From Bacteroidota bacterium (GTDB lineage: Bacteria > Bacteroidota > Bacteroidia > Chitinophagales > Chitinophagaceae), in assembly GCA_947447835.1 (NCBI GenBank), contig CANFLP010000001.1:1-49681 (forward strand): DNA of 49,681 bases, read 5' to 3'. The notes beneath the pieces are model-generated. The model was given only the letters and a program-made list of their open reading frames with translations, ran no database searches and was not told the origin of the DNA. Positions 16,468-25,275 of this stretch are shown here, in pieces. Numbering within the stretch: the first letter of the stretch is position 1; the number at the start of each line of letters is the position of its first letter. The translations under genes and the position numbers were made by a program.

Positions 16468-17565
16468 ATGGCATTACAAGCAGGCATCGTGGGATTACCA
16501 AATGTTGGAAAATCAACCTTATTTAACGCAGTAAGTAATAGTGCAAAGGCACAAGCAAGCAACTATCGTTTTTGTACCATTGAACCAAATGTGGGCTTGG
16601 TAGACGTACCAGATCATAGAATGCAACAATTAGCTGACTTGATTATTCCACAACGCATAGTTCCTACACAGTTAGAAATTGTAGATATTGCAGGCTTGGT
16701 TAAGGGAGCAAGTAAAGGCGAAGGCTTAGGAAACAAATTCCTTGCAAATATTCGTGAAGTAAGTGCAATTATTCATGTAATAAGATGTTTCGAGGACGAG
16801 AATGTATTAAGAGAAGAAGGTGCCATTAATCCTATTGCAGATAAAGAAATTATTGAAACTGAATTACAGTTAAAGGATTTGGATAGTGTAGAAAAGAAAA
16901 TGCAGCGTTCAGAAAAAATGGCTAAGACCGACCCTAAGGCTAAAGTAGAATTAGAAGTACTTATAAAATGTAAAGCACACTTGGAGCAAGGGAAAAGTAT
17001 ACGTTCTTTAGGATTATCTAAGGAAGAAAGTGCTGCTATTGGTGATATCTTTTTATTAACAGAGAAACCAGTAATGTATGTTGCTAATGTCGATGAAAAA
17101 TCGATGCATACTGGTAACCAATACTCTGAAAAATTAGTAGCCATGGCAAAGGAAGAAGGTGCACAGGTAATAGTAATGTGTAATAATATCGAAGCACAAA
17201 TAACTGAATTAGAAGACCCTGATGATAAGGCTTTGTTTATGGATGAATACCAAATGAAAGAACCTGCTTTAAATAGATTAATTCAATCAGCATATAAATT
17301 ATTAAGTCTTGAAACTTACTTTACAGCAGGTGTTCAGGAAGTAAGAGCTTGGACAATTGGGAATGGTTGGAAAGCCCCGCAGGCCGCTAGTGTAATTCAT
17401 ACCGATTTTGAAAAAGGATTTATTAAGGCAGAGGTGATCGCTTTTGATGATTTTATTAAATACAAGAGTGAAGCCGCTTGTAGAGAAAATGGAAAGTTAA
17501 GAATAGAAGGTAAAGAATATATTGTAAAGGATGGTGATGTAATGCATTTTAGATTTAACGTATAA
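16468..17565 (+). CDS. ychF: Redox-regulated ATPase/GTPase YchF (Ola1 family)
   Basis: The 365-residue Obg-related P-loop protein is full length (E. coli 363). It binds ribosomes and prefers ATP. Motifs: G1 GLPNVGKSTLFNA at 8-20, switch region NYRFCTIEPNVG, G3 DIAGLVKGASKGEGLGN, a helical insert in the middle (KKMQRSEKMAKTDPKAK), and the C-terminal TGS domain with LETYFTAGVQEVRAWTI and DFEKGFIKAEVIAFDDF. The glutaminyl cyclase gene follows 10 nt downstream and is probably co-transcribed. Confidence 0.98.
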   Translation: MALQAGIVGLPNVGKSTLFNAVSNSAKAQASNYRFCTIEPNVGLVDVPDHRMQQLADLIIPQRIVPTQLEIVDIAGLVKGASKGEGLGNKFLANIREVSAIIHVIRCFEDENVLREEGAINPIADKEIIETELQLKDLDSVEKKMQRSEKMAKTDPKAKVELEVLIKCKAHLEQGKSIRSLGLSKEESAAIGDIFLLTEKPVMYVANVDEKSMHTGNQYSEKLVAMAKEEGAQVIVMCNNIEAQITELEDPDDKALFMDEYQMKEPALNRLIQSAYKLLSLETYFTAGVQEVRAWTIGNGWKAPQAASVIHTDFEKGFIKAEVIAFDDFIKYKSEAACRENGKLRIEGKEYIVKDGDVMHFRFNV

Positions 17566-17575
17566 ATTCATTCTA

Positions 17576-18394
17576 ATGAATATAAGGTCTTATACCCTTT
17601 TGATGTTATGTAGTTTAAGTTTGGCAGCATGTAAAAGCACAAGCTCAACTACTTCTGATGATTCGAATACAAATGTAATAGAAGCACCTTTGACTTTGCA
17701 TTATGAAATAATCGCTATACATCCACATGATACGACATCTTATACAGAAGGATTAGAATGGAGTAATAATACCTTAATAGAAAGTACTGGTAATTACAAA
17801 CAAAGTAGGTTACGTGTTTTAGATAGTAATATGAAGGATAAGATATCACCTGTTAAATTAGCTCCTGAATACTTTGGTGAAGGCACTACCCTTTTTAATG
17901 GGAAAATTTACCAGCTTACTTGGAAAGAACATAAGGTATTTGTTTATGATGCTAAAACCTTGAACAAAATAAACGAACTATACTGGCCATATGAAGGTTG
18001 GGGAATGACTCATAATGATACTGCAATCATTGTTAACACAGGTGGAAGTAATTTATATTATGTAGATCCAAATACATTTACAGTTCAAAAAACGGTAGGT
18101 GTTTATAATAACTTTGGATATGTAGCTAACGTCAATGAGCTAGAATATGTTAATGGTAAATTGTATGCCAATATATATTTGACGGATAATATTATCCAAA
18201 TTGACCCAGTTTCGGGTAGAGTCCTTGCAACCGCTGATTTATCAAATATTCTAGCCATGGCTGGAATAAAAAATGATCCTAGAAACAAGGATGCAGGTAA
18301 TGTTTTAAATGGTATTGCTTACCACAAAGGGAAAGGAACCTTTTATATTACTGGAAAGGATTGGCCAGTAATGATTGAAATAAAGTTTAAATAA
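17576..18394 (+). CDS. Glutaminyl-peptide cyclotransferase, lipoprotein form
   Basis: The 272-residue protein has a lipoprotein signal: SYTLLMLCSLSLAAC with the lipobox LAAC, Cys19. A Ser/Thr/Asp-rich linker follows. The rest is a plant-type glutamine cyclotransferase beta-propeller, which turns N-terminal Gln into pyroglutamate. Recognisable segments are HPHDTTSYTEGLEW, ESTGNYKQSRLRVLD, YFGEGTTLFNGKIYQLTW, WPYEGWGMTHNDT and DAGNVLNGIAYHKGKGTFY. It should sit in the periplasm or outer membrane and may cap secreted proteins whose signal cleavage leaves a Gln. It shares a transcript with ychF (10-nt gap) and faces the methyltransferase gene end to end. Confidence 0.93.
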   Translation: MNIRSYTLLMLCSLSLAACKSTSSTTSDDSNTNVIEAPLTLHYEIIAIHPHDTTSYTEGLEWSNNTLIESTGNYKQSRLRVLDSNMKDKISPVKLAPEYFGEGTTLFNGKIYQLTWKEHKVFVYDAKTLNKINELYWPYEGWGMTHNDTAIIVNTGGSNLYYVDPNTFTVQKTVGVYNNFGYVANVNELEYVNGKLYANIYLTDNIIQIDPVSGRVLATADLSNILAMAGIKNDPRNKDAGNVLNGIAYHKGKGTFYITGKDWPVMIEIKFK

Positions 18395-18417
18395 ATAATT
18401 GAATTAGCTAATTAATG

Positions 18418-19317
18418 CTAATCTAATTTCTTGATTTCATAAATAACCGAACTTGCACGTTTATAATCTTTCAGTGCAATTAAGTTAGAAATAGCACCAA
18501 TAATAAAAGCCCTCGCAACACCAAATAGTCCTGATTTTTTATATTGCTCACTTAATAAGCTTACATAAAAACTATCAAACCACATTGGTTTAAATTGCAC
18601 TACTTGCATTTTATTAATTTTGCATAACAACTGCATGGTGGCTGGAGAAAAATGGTACAAGTGTCTAGGCACATCATATGCAGCCCAATATTTTTTGTAA
18701 AATTTAGCGTCAAAACAAGTTAGGTTAGGAACAGCTATAATTAATCGGCCATTAGGTTTAAGTAGTTTACTAAATGCCACCATATAAGCCTTTAAATCAT
18801 GGACATGTTCAAGTACATGCCATAAAGTAATCACTTCAAATTTTTGTTCAGGTAAAGTATATAAAGTATCTAGGGGCAATAAATTTAAATTATAATTAGC
18901 CAAGGCCCTAGCCCTACTAGCTTCATCTGGTTCTAAGGCAGTCACCTTCCAGCCTTTTTTAATCATTGAATTTGCAAAAGCACCAGTGCCCGCTCCTATT
19001 TCTAATAGCTGACCTTTGTGTCCAGTAAATAGCGATTGCACCCAATTAGTCTTTTGCAATAAAGTATGTTGTCTAACTCGGTGATATAATTTATTCATCC
19101 AGCCTTCTTTCACATCGGTATGAGAAATATAAGCTGGGAAATTATAATAAGGAGCAATAATATCTTTAGAAGGAATTGGATTTGTAAAATGAAAATTACA
19201 TTTTGAACAAACTACAATATCAAACAGTTCCTGTGTTAAGGAATAGTCTTGTGTATTCAAGTATACTTGAATAGTTTGATTTTGGCAAATTGGACAGGTT
19301 GTAACTGATGGTTGCAT
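18418..19317 (-). CDS. SAM-dependent methyltransferase with N-terminal zinc ribbon
   Basis: The 299-residue protein starts with a zinc ribbon (CPIC near residue 11 and CSKC about 25 residues later), then a class I Rossmann methyltransferase: motif I LLEIGAGTGAFANSM, an acidic ALEPDEASR, and ITLWHVLEHVHDLKAYM with RLIIAVPNL. This architecture is common in surface-glycan and lipid-modifying methyltransferases. I chose ATG 19317 (MQPSVTTCPIC), because the longer frame needs a TTG start and runs into the upstream gene. That leaves a 1-nt gap to the HU-like gene, so it is the fourth gene of a tight operon. Substrate unknown. Confidence 0.85.
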   Translation of the reverse strand: MQPSVTTCPICQNQTIQVYLNTQDYSLTQELFDIVVCSKCNFHFTNPIPSKDIIAPYYNFPAYISHTDVKEGWMNKLYHRVRQHTLLQKTNWVQSLFTGHKGQLLEIGAGTGAFANSMIKKGWKVTALEPDEASRARALANYNLNLLPLDTLYTLPEQKFEVITLWHVLEHVHDLKAYMVAFSKLLKPNGRLIIAVPNLTCFDAKFYKKYWAAYDVPRHLYHFSPATMQLLCKINKMQVVQFKPMWFDSFYVSLLSEQYKKSGLFGVARAFIIGAISNLIALKDYKRASSVIYEIKKLD

Positions 19318-19318
19318 A

Positions 19319-19813
19319 CTAATAATATTTATATACAATTAAACCTGCAGCCAATAGTGCAATTAACAATGACCAAATCCACCATTTATCATTATATAAG
19401 CCAGCATTTTGATTTGCTATAAATTGAGATTGAGCAGTGCTAGACAAGTCTAAGTCTTTATAATATGCTTTATCATCAAAATTTGATTCCCAAGTAATTT
19501 TAGAAGCATTTTTATGAAGGGTACCTATATTACCTAAAACTAAATCTGATATAGTTTGTGATGTAAAATTTTCGACAAAGGATTCAAATTTTAGCATCGC
19601 TTGGTCCGTAGAAATCCCTAATTCGTCCGCAAGAAAGTTATAAAATTGTTTAGAAGGCTTACTAGAGATTGGATCAAAAACAATCTGTTCTTTAGGCGCA
19701 ATAAGTACACCTTCCTTCCAGAAAGCTTCTTGTTTACTCCACTTAATAGCTCCTACACCTGGTAGGTCTAAATGGTCATTTTGAATAAAATATTGTACTA
19801 AATGTTTTATCAT
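19319..19813 (-). CDS. HU-CCDC81-like domain protein with a C-terminal membrane helix
   Basis: In this 164-residue protein, residues 1-105 look like the HU/IHF-related CCDC81-type domain known from Bacteroidota. There is an early HLDLPGVGAIKW hairpin, the block IVFDPISSKPSKQFYNFLADELGIS, a helix DQAMLKFESFVENF, and a second hairpin DLVLGNIGTLHK. Residues about 145-162 are one hydrophobic helix (WWIWSLLIALLAAGLIVY) followed by KYY, so the protein is tail-anchored with the domain probably cytoplasmic. Related bacterial domains are often joined to SPOR or membrane segments and are suspected of linking DNA or the divisome to the envelope. It lies 2 nt after the barrel gene and 1 nt before the methyltransferase. 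Confidence 0.6.
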   Translation of the reverse strand: MIKHLVQYFIQNDHLDLPGVGAIKWSKQEAFWKEGVLIAPKEQIVFDPISSKPSKQFYNFLADELGISTDQAMLKFESFVENFTSQTISDLVLGNIGTLHKNASKITWESNFDDKAYYKDLDLSSTAQSQFIANQNAGLYNDKWWIWSLLIALLAAGLIVYKYY

Positions 19814-19815
19814 GG

Positions 19816-21663
19816 TTATTTTCTAAACGAATATACGACACCAGCCATTAATTGAACGCCTAATGAAGGATAATCTGCCCAACGTTCATATGGTTTGTCT
19901 AATAAATTCTCGCCTTTTATCCAAGTACTCCAATTTTGTGTTAATTTATAAGTAAACCCTGCATTTAAAATTAAAGTGTTTTTTAAATCATAAGGCATGG
20001 ATGATTCATTAAACACAGTTGCACCTGTCCAATATTGTAAGCCAGCATCAACTATCCATTTATTACTAGGAATCCAACTAAAAGTAGAACTTAATGTAAG
20101 CGGCAAAATACCCCAAGGTTTTGCATTCTCTTCTAATGAATTAAATTGAATGTATTTAAAGTTATTCTTCACTAATAATTTATCACTAAACTGATATCTC
20201 AATTGAGCTTCTAGTTCGATAGTAGTCGCTTTCTTTTCAAATATCGTATTGTAAAGTAATCCAAAACTATTTCTGTTGGTATTCATTAATTTATTAAATA
20301 GCGGCAAGTCCTTGTAATTATTTAAAGAAAAAGTGAATCCATAGTTTAATCGTTTACCCGCGTTTACTGCTACTTCAACAAATTTTTGTTCCTTAGTAGT
20401 CATTTCAATATGAGTAGGTACAGCAATCCAAGGATTCATACTTACCAAGGAAGTGTATTGGTTGTTAATAGTATGTGTGTGCCAACCAGCTGTTAAAGTA
20501 TAACTAGTATCTTTTAACTTCTTTTTAAATTCAAGAATTGGGTATAATTTGAATTCACTATTTTCTACGGTTGGGCTCATGCCAATAATAAACTCACTAT
20601 TCAATTTATTAAATTCAATAGATGGATCAAATCTTAATTCAGTATTTTTATTATGTATCGACGTTGTTGGGTTAAATTGATTTAAGCTATATGAAATATT
20701 GAAATTTAATTTCATTTCATGTTTTAAATCAATATGCATTGGGCTTTTGAAATATAACCAGTTATTGGTTGCACCAGCCAAGCCTTCAAAATGTTCAATA
20801 TTTAATGATGGCTTATAATGTATTAATGAATGTTCGGAATTGTATTTCATTAAACTAAATGAAGCACCTGAATGAAAAATGTTTTGTCGATAATTTGAGA
20901 AAGGTAAAATAGTTTCATCGGGCACTAATCCATAGCGATATTTAGCGCTTTGTTTATAGAAAACCTGTGTTTCAATATGATTATTGTTATTGATTATAAT
21001 ATCTCCTAAGTAATTAATACCTAAATCATGCATGCTTTGTAAATGGTGCGTACCAGTAACTGATTCATTAGTAAATTCAAATGAATGGCTGTTATTATAA
21101 GCATCCATTGTATTAAAGTTCAAATTTAAATATTGATGTAAGTAATTGCCATACCCTACTTTAGCAGTAACAATTTTCTTAAAATAGTTAAAAGAGTCAG
21201 TTTTATACGCTCTTGGTACTAAAGAAATAGGACGATAATGAAACGATAAGTTTTGACTAGGTACTTGGTAGCTTAGATTAAGGCTATTTGTATCAGTTTG
21301 TGCACTCGCATTGTCAAATCCAATTTTGGCAACATTCTTTAATTGTGGCTTAAATGCGGATAAGATTGTAACTACTTTTTCAGGTATTGAATCCGATTTG
21401 TTGGTTTTTAAATCAGCATTCGCATTTTTTAATAAAGTATTTAGGTTGGCTACTTCATCAAATTGTTCCACTTTAACCTTTACTTTATGTTTTGCACTTT
21501 TCACTTTTTTGCTACTAGTTACTTTTTTAGTTTTACTTGTCTTCGCTTTCTTTGAAGTGTTCACCGTATGTTGCTTTTTTTTCTTTTGAGCAAAAGTTGG
21601 TGAAATTGTATAAAAAAGTGTGAAAGTTAATAGTATATATTTAAATAGCTGCTTCATATTCAT
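19816..21663 (-). CDS. Outer-membrane beta-barrel protein (TonB-receptor-like) without a plug, with a lysine-rich N-terminus
   Basis: The 615-residue protein has a signal peptide (MKQLFKYILLTFTLFYTISPTFA, cleavage before Gln26). A strongly cationic segment of about 45 residues follows, built from Lys with Ser/Thr (KKKKQH, TSKKAKTSKTKK, SAKHKVKVKVEQ). From about residue 130 to the end come alternating amphipathic strands typical of a large outer-membrane barrel, ending in the TonB-receptor-like WIKGENLLDKPYERWADYP and a terminal strand VVYSFRK. No plug domain, TonB box or DUF starter domain is seen, so it is not a standard transporter. It starts 3 nt after the TPR gene. The start could also be ATG 21657. 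Confidence 0.7.
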   Translation of the reverse strand: MNMKQLFKYILLTFTLFYTISPTFAQKKKKQHTVNTSKKAKTSKTKKVTSSKKVKSAKHKVKVKVEQFDEVANLNTLLKNANADLKTNKSDSIPEKVVTILSAFKPQLKNVAKIGFDNASAQTDTNSLNLSYQVPSQNLSFHYRPISLVPRAYKTDSFNYFKKIVTAKVGYGNYLHQYLNLNFNTMDAYNNSHSFEFTNESVTGTHHLQSMHDLGINYLGDIIINNNNHIETQVFYKQSAKYRYGLVPDETILPFSNYRQNIFHSGASFSLMKYNSEHSLIHYKPSLNIEHFEGLAGATNNWLYFKSPMHIDLKHEMKLNFNISYSLNQFNPTTSIHNKNTELRFDPSIEFNKLNSEFIIGMSPTVENSEFKLYPILEFKKKLKDTSYTLTAGWHTHTINNQYTSLVSMNPWIAVPTHIEMTTKEQKFVEVAVNAGKRLNYGFTFSLNNYKDLPLFNKLMNTNRNSFGLLYNTIFEKKATTIELEAQLRYQFSDKLLVKNNFKYIQFNSLEENAKPWGILPLTLSSTFSWIPSNKWIVDAGLQYWTGATVFNESSMPYDLKNTLILNAGFTYKLTQNWSTWIKGENLLDKPYERWADYPSLGVQLMAGVVYSFRK

Positions 21664-21666
21664 TGT

Positions 21667-24600
21667 TTACTTATTGTTTGAATTATCCACCAATAATTTT
21701 AATTTATTACTAGCTTCTATCTTTAAATCTTCGATTGTAGCATTTTCAGCTATACTTTTATAAGTTGCTATTGCATTAAAATTGTCTTTTTGAGCAACAT
21801 ATATATCACCAAGCAACAAGTACGTTTTAGTGACCCAGTATTCATAGGAAGCTTGCTTTTTAATCACTTCAAAAGATGTTTTTTCGGCTAAAGCAAATTT
21901 CCCTTCATCTAAGTATAATTTTGCAAGTAAGTAATGTGCTTCAGCAGTAATTACAGAAGTATTGTATTTGATAGTCTTATTTAATAATTGAATAGCACCA
22001 GAAGTATCACCGTTCATTACACTATTGTGATACAAAGCCATATTTGCCATTAATAAATCATCGGTGGCCGATGTTTTATCTTGAATTATTTGAGTTGCTA
22101 TTTTAGCACAATCAGCCCATTTCTCATTTTTATATTGACATCTTAATAAACCTTTTAAGGCTTCATTTTTATTTTCTTGTTGAGTAGCAATGCCAGTTAA
22201 TATGGTAAAATATTTTTCAGCTAGCTCGTATTGTTTAAGATTAAAATAATTTAATCTAGCTGCTAATAGAGCAGCTCTTTCTGCAAATTTGTTGGGAGAT
22301 TGATTAGCTACTTTCCCAAAATATAATGCTGCTGTATCATATTGTTGTAAAGAATAAGCAATTTCTGCTACTATATTATTGGCATCTAATTGATATTTGC
22401 CATTTGGAAATTGGAATAGATACTTACTTAAACCTTGAGCAGCTTCATTGTATTTTTTCTGTTCATATTTAATAATAGAAGCTCTATAAGTTAAGGAGTC
22501 TTGCTCATTATTTGAGAGTGGTCTATTAAAGTCATTCATAAATTGAACAAATAGTTCTGGCGTTTGATCTTCAATAAAAATATTCCTTACAAATTCAATA
22601 GAATTATCGGTTTCAGTCGACTTAGGGTAAGCAGTAAATAAGTCTTTGAATGTTTGCAGCGCAACTTGATTTTTATTCAAGTTGAAATAAACAATACCTA
22701 ATTTATAATATGCTTGTGGATAGTAACTTTTTGCTTCCTTATCTAATAAAACCTTAGTTAAAGGTGCAATTGCTTCTTGAAAGTTTTCATGATTAGAGTA
22801 GGTATCTGCTAATTCCATGAAAGCATCATTAATGTAACCTGAATTAGGAAACTGGGTATCAAATTCTTTTAAAATTTTGATTTTATCATTAATTTGACCC
22901 ATTCCACCCTGAATAATCGCTTTTTGTAAAGTAGCATAGTCGGTATACACCCATTTTGCATCAATTACTTTTTGATAGGATTGTAATGCAACTTTAAACT
23001 GTTTCAACATCATTTGACAATCGGCAAGTCTAACAAATGCATCTTGTTGATAGGCATCAATCATATTGGAATGATTATGATTGGCTACATATTGGAAATT
23101 TTCATACGATTTTTGAAACCCCCCTTTCTTTAAATAACAATAACCTAAAGTATACCTAGCATGACGTTGATTTACTTCGCCCATTTCAATAGGATCAATC
23201 AAAAAACGTTCTAAAGTTTCAATGGACTCATTTATTCTTCCCATTTTGTAGGAAAGCTCCCCTATCCAGAATTGAGTTTGTGGGAGCACCTTAGCATTGT
23301 ATGGTGTGTTTAATAATTGATTCAATAAGTTATAAGCTTTTTCAACTTGTCCATCATTAATATAAACAGTTGATCGGCCGTATAAAATATTAGGATATAA
23401 TTTCAATAATTCAGCTGATGGCTTTTCAACACTCTCAAATGCTTCTAATGCCTGTACAAAATTATTACTCAATGTTAAGGAAGTAATCCATAACGATTTT
23501 GCTTCTTCGGCATAAACAGACTGAGGATAAGCAGTCATAAACTTATCTAAAGTATTTACAGCATTGCTATATTCTTTTAATTCTGCAGTAAGTTTAGCAT
23601 AATTGAATAAGGATATTTCCTTTTGAGAAAGATTTAAACTTTTTGAGGAGCAAATCATAAAGGCATTTTTAGCGCCTTGTTTATTGTTTACATTCAAATA
23701 AGAAGTTGCCAATAAATACATACTATTTTGGCCTAATGAATCTTCAACATTTGCTAGATCCTTAAATCCAGGTATTGCCTTATCCCATTCCTTTGCTTGA
23801 AAATAACAAAATGAAAGTTGATATAAATCCTGTGGGTCAACTTTGTCTTGAACGGCTACATATCCAGCTAAATAAGGCAATGCTTTTGCGTACTCTTTTT
23901 TCTCAAATAACAAATGCCCCAATAATTGTTTTAACTGAAGTTCATAAAATTGACCTGGTGTAGAAAGCGCCTTCTCGCAGTTTTGCATTGCAGCATTAAT
24001 GTCTCCTAAAAAATAATAAAGCTGGCTAATGTAAAAAGGGGTTAATTTACTATAAGCCTTATTGATTGAGGCAATTTGAAAATATTTAAGTGCAGTATTA
24101 AACTCTTTTTTTTCTAAGGCTATAAAACCTGCATAATAATTAGCGTCAGTATAAAAAGGATTGTCTGGTATCTGCCTAACTGAATTTAATAAAGTTGTTG
24201 CTTTATCCCAATTGCCTAGCTTAAAATGTAAATAGCCTTGCTCGTATTTCATTAGAACAATTTCGTGATTCTCCAAGTCATCAATACTAACATGGGTAAA
24301 CCATTCTAATGACTTGTTGTCGGAATGTTTTCTGAAATAATATTTGCCTAAGTTAAAAGACAATCTTGACTTATAAATTCGATTGCTTGTTGATTCAATC
24401 CATTTAGTTGCATTTATATCCGCAACTGGTTTATCTAAGGCTAATGATAAAAGATGGTAGTAATAATTAACATCTTCTTGTTGATGAGAAAAAGTATGAG
24501 CCGATTGTATATATTGATAAGCAGTTAAAGTATCACCTTGTTTTAAAGCATGTAAACCTTTTTCAAACACAGATTCCATTGGATGTTTGTAATCCATTGT

Positions 24601-24690
24601 TTGTCCATAAGCTAACTGAATAGAAAGACAAGCAAAGACCGAGAAAAAGGTAAAAATTGAAGCAATTCGATTTTGTAACATATAGAACAT
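21667..24690 (-). CDS. Large secreted TPR protein
   Basis: The 1007-residue protein has a signal peptide (NRIASIFTFFSVFACLSIQLAYG before Gln) and then TPR or TPR-like helix pairs throughout: DNKSLEWFTHVSIDDLENHE, YAGFIALEKKEFNTALKYF, ARYTLGYCYLKKGGFQKSYE, AYYKLGIVYFNLNKNQVALQ and more, plus an outer-lipoprotein-like pattern near the middle (AYPQSVYAEEAKSLW). Such periplasmic TPR arrays act as scaffolds in assembly or secretion. A second ATG three codons in (24681) is an equally good start. It is the first gene of a four-gene operon with the barrel, HU-like and methyltransferase genes; the spacing of 3, 2 and 1 nt suggests a stoichiometric module. Confidence 0.85.
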   Translation of the reverse strand: MFYMLQNRIASIFTFFSVFACLSIQLAYGQTMDYKHPMESVFEKGLHALKQGDTLTAYQYIQSAHTFSHQQEDVNYYYHLLSLALDKPVADINATKWIESTSNRIYKSRLSFNLGKYYFRKHSDNKSLEWFTHVSIDDLENHEIVLMKYEQGYLHFKLGNWDKATTLLNSVRQIPDNPFYTDANYYAGFIALEKKEFNTALKYFQIASINKAYSKLTPFYISQLYYFLGDINAAMQNCEKALSTPGQFYELQLKQLLGHLLFEKKEYAKALPYLAGYVAVQDKVDPQDLYQLSFCYFQAKEWDKAIPGFKDLANVEDSLGQNSMYLLATSYLNVNNKQGAKNAFMICSSKSLNLSQKEISLFNYAKLTAELKEYSNAVNTLDKFMTAYPQSVYAEEAKSLWITSLTLSNNFVQALEAFESVEKPSAELLKLYPNILYGRSTVYINDGQVEKAYNLLNQLLNTPYNAKVLPQTQFWIGELSYKMGRINESIETLERFLIDPIEMGEVNQRHARYTLGYCYLKKGGFQKSYENFQYVANHNHSNMIDAYQQDAFVRLADCQMMLKQFKVALQSYQKVIDAKWVYTDYATLQKAIIQGGMGQINDKIKILKEFDTQFPNSGYINDAFMELADTYSNHENFQEAIAPLTKVLLDKEAKSYYPQAYYKLGIVYFNLNKNQVALQTFKDLFTAYPKSTETDNSIEFVRNIFIEDQTPELFVQFMNDFNRPLSNNEQDSLTYRASIIKYEQKKYNEAAQGLSKYLFQFPNGKYQLDANNIVAEIAYSLQQYDTAALYFGKVANQSPNKFAERAALLAARLNYFNLKQYELAEKYFTILTGIATQQENKNEALKGLLRCQYKNEKWADCAKIATQIIQDKTSATDDLLMANMALYHNSVMNGDTSGAIQLLNKTIKYNTSVITAEAHYLLAKLYLDEGKFALAEKTSFEVIKKQASYEYWVTKTYLLLGDIYVAQKDNFNAIATYKSIAENATIEDLKIEASNKLKLLVDNSNNK

Positions 24691-24748
24691 GTTTAATAAT
24701 ATCCTAAAATTAAGCCCTCTTTATACAACGTTAGGTTAAATAGACATA

Positions 24749-24780
24749 TTGTGGAAAAACAGATTGATTGCGTAAATTTG
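24749..24780 (+). promoter_or_regulatory. Promoter of the acyl-CoA thioesterase gene
   Basis: TTG at 24749-24751 and TAAATTTG at 24773-24780 are 21 nt apart, a good Bacteroidota promoter. It lies inside a longer GTG-started reading frame, which is why the start at 24808 is preferred for the gene. Confidence 0.65.
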
Positions 24781-24807
24781 TCAACAAATACAATAAATCA
24801 CTATTAT

Positions 24808-25218
24808 ATGTACGAACACAGCACAACTGTAAGAGTTAGATATGCCGAAGCTGATCCTATGAATGTTGTTTACTACGGCAATTATGCTCAGTACTTTGAA
24901 GTAGCCAGAGTCGAAAGCCTACGTGCGCTAGGTATTAGCTATAAAACAATTGAAGATATGGGCATTATGTTGCCTGTTGTTGAATTAAACATAAAATACC
25001 TGAGACCTGCCAAATATGACGATTTGTTGACCATTAAATCATCTATCAAAACCTTGCCTACAGATCATCGTATACAGTTTGATCAGGAAGTTTATAATGA
25101 GTCTGGTAAATTGTTGACCATAGGAATAGTTAAATTGTATTTTATGGATAAGGATATGAGTAAACGAGCAGAAATGCCACCACTTTTAAGAGAAAAACTG
25201 AGCCCCTATTTTAGTTAA
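24808..25218 (+). CDS. Acyl-CoA thioesterase, YbgC/4HBT hotdog family
   Basis: The 136-residue hotdog-fold protein has the 4-hydroxybenzoyl-CoA thioesterase signature VRYAEADPMNVVYYGNYAQYF, containing the catalytic Asp in EADP, followed by VARVESLRALGISY and LPVVELNIKYLRPAKYDD. These enzymes hydrolyse acyl-CoA thioesters in the cytosol; in proteobacteria YbgC is linked to the Tol-Pal system. The start is ATG 24808, which matches the family N-terminus; an in-frame GTG 57 nt upstream lies before the promoter and is rejected. cinA follows 57 nt downstream. It is divergent from the large TPR gene. Confidence 0.9.
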   Translation: MYEHSTTVRVRYAEADPMNVVYYGNYAQYFEVARVESLRALGISYKTIEDMGIMLPVVELNIKYLRPAKYDDLLTIKSSIKTLPTDHRIQFDQEVYNESGKLLTIGIVKLYFMDKDMSKRAEMPPLLREKLSPYFS

Positions 25219-25275
25219 AATCCCCCAATTTTAGATTATTTTGGTTTACTTTGCAGCCTAATTAATTCCTATTGA

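Noticed and set aside
19318..19338. TTG start for the methyltransferase overlapping the HU-like gene
   Set aside because: ATG 19317 gives the expected start just before the zinc ribbon and a clean 1-nt gap.
21311..21589. Phe/Leu-rich plus-strand frame of 92 codons
   Set aside because: It is the antisense shadow of the lysine-rich segment of the barrel gene.
24751..24807. Upstream GTG start for the thioesterase
   Set aside because: The extra 19 residues do not fit the family and the promoter lies inside them.
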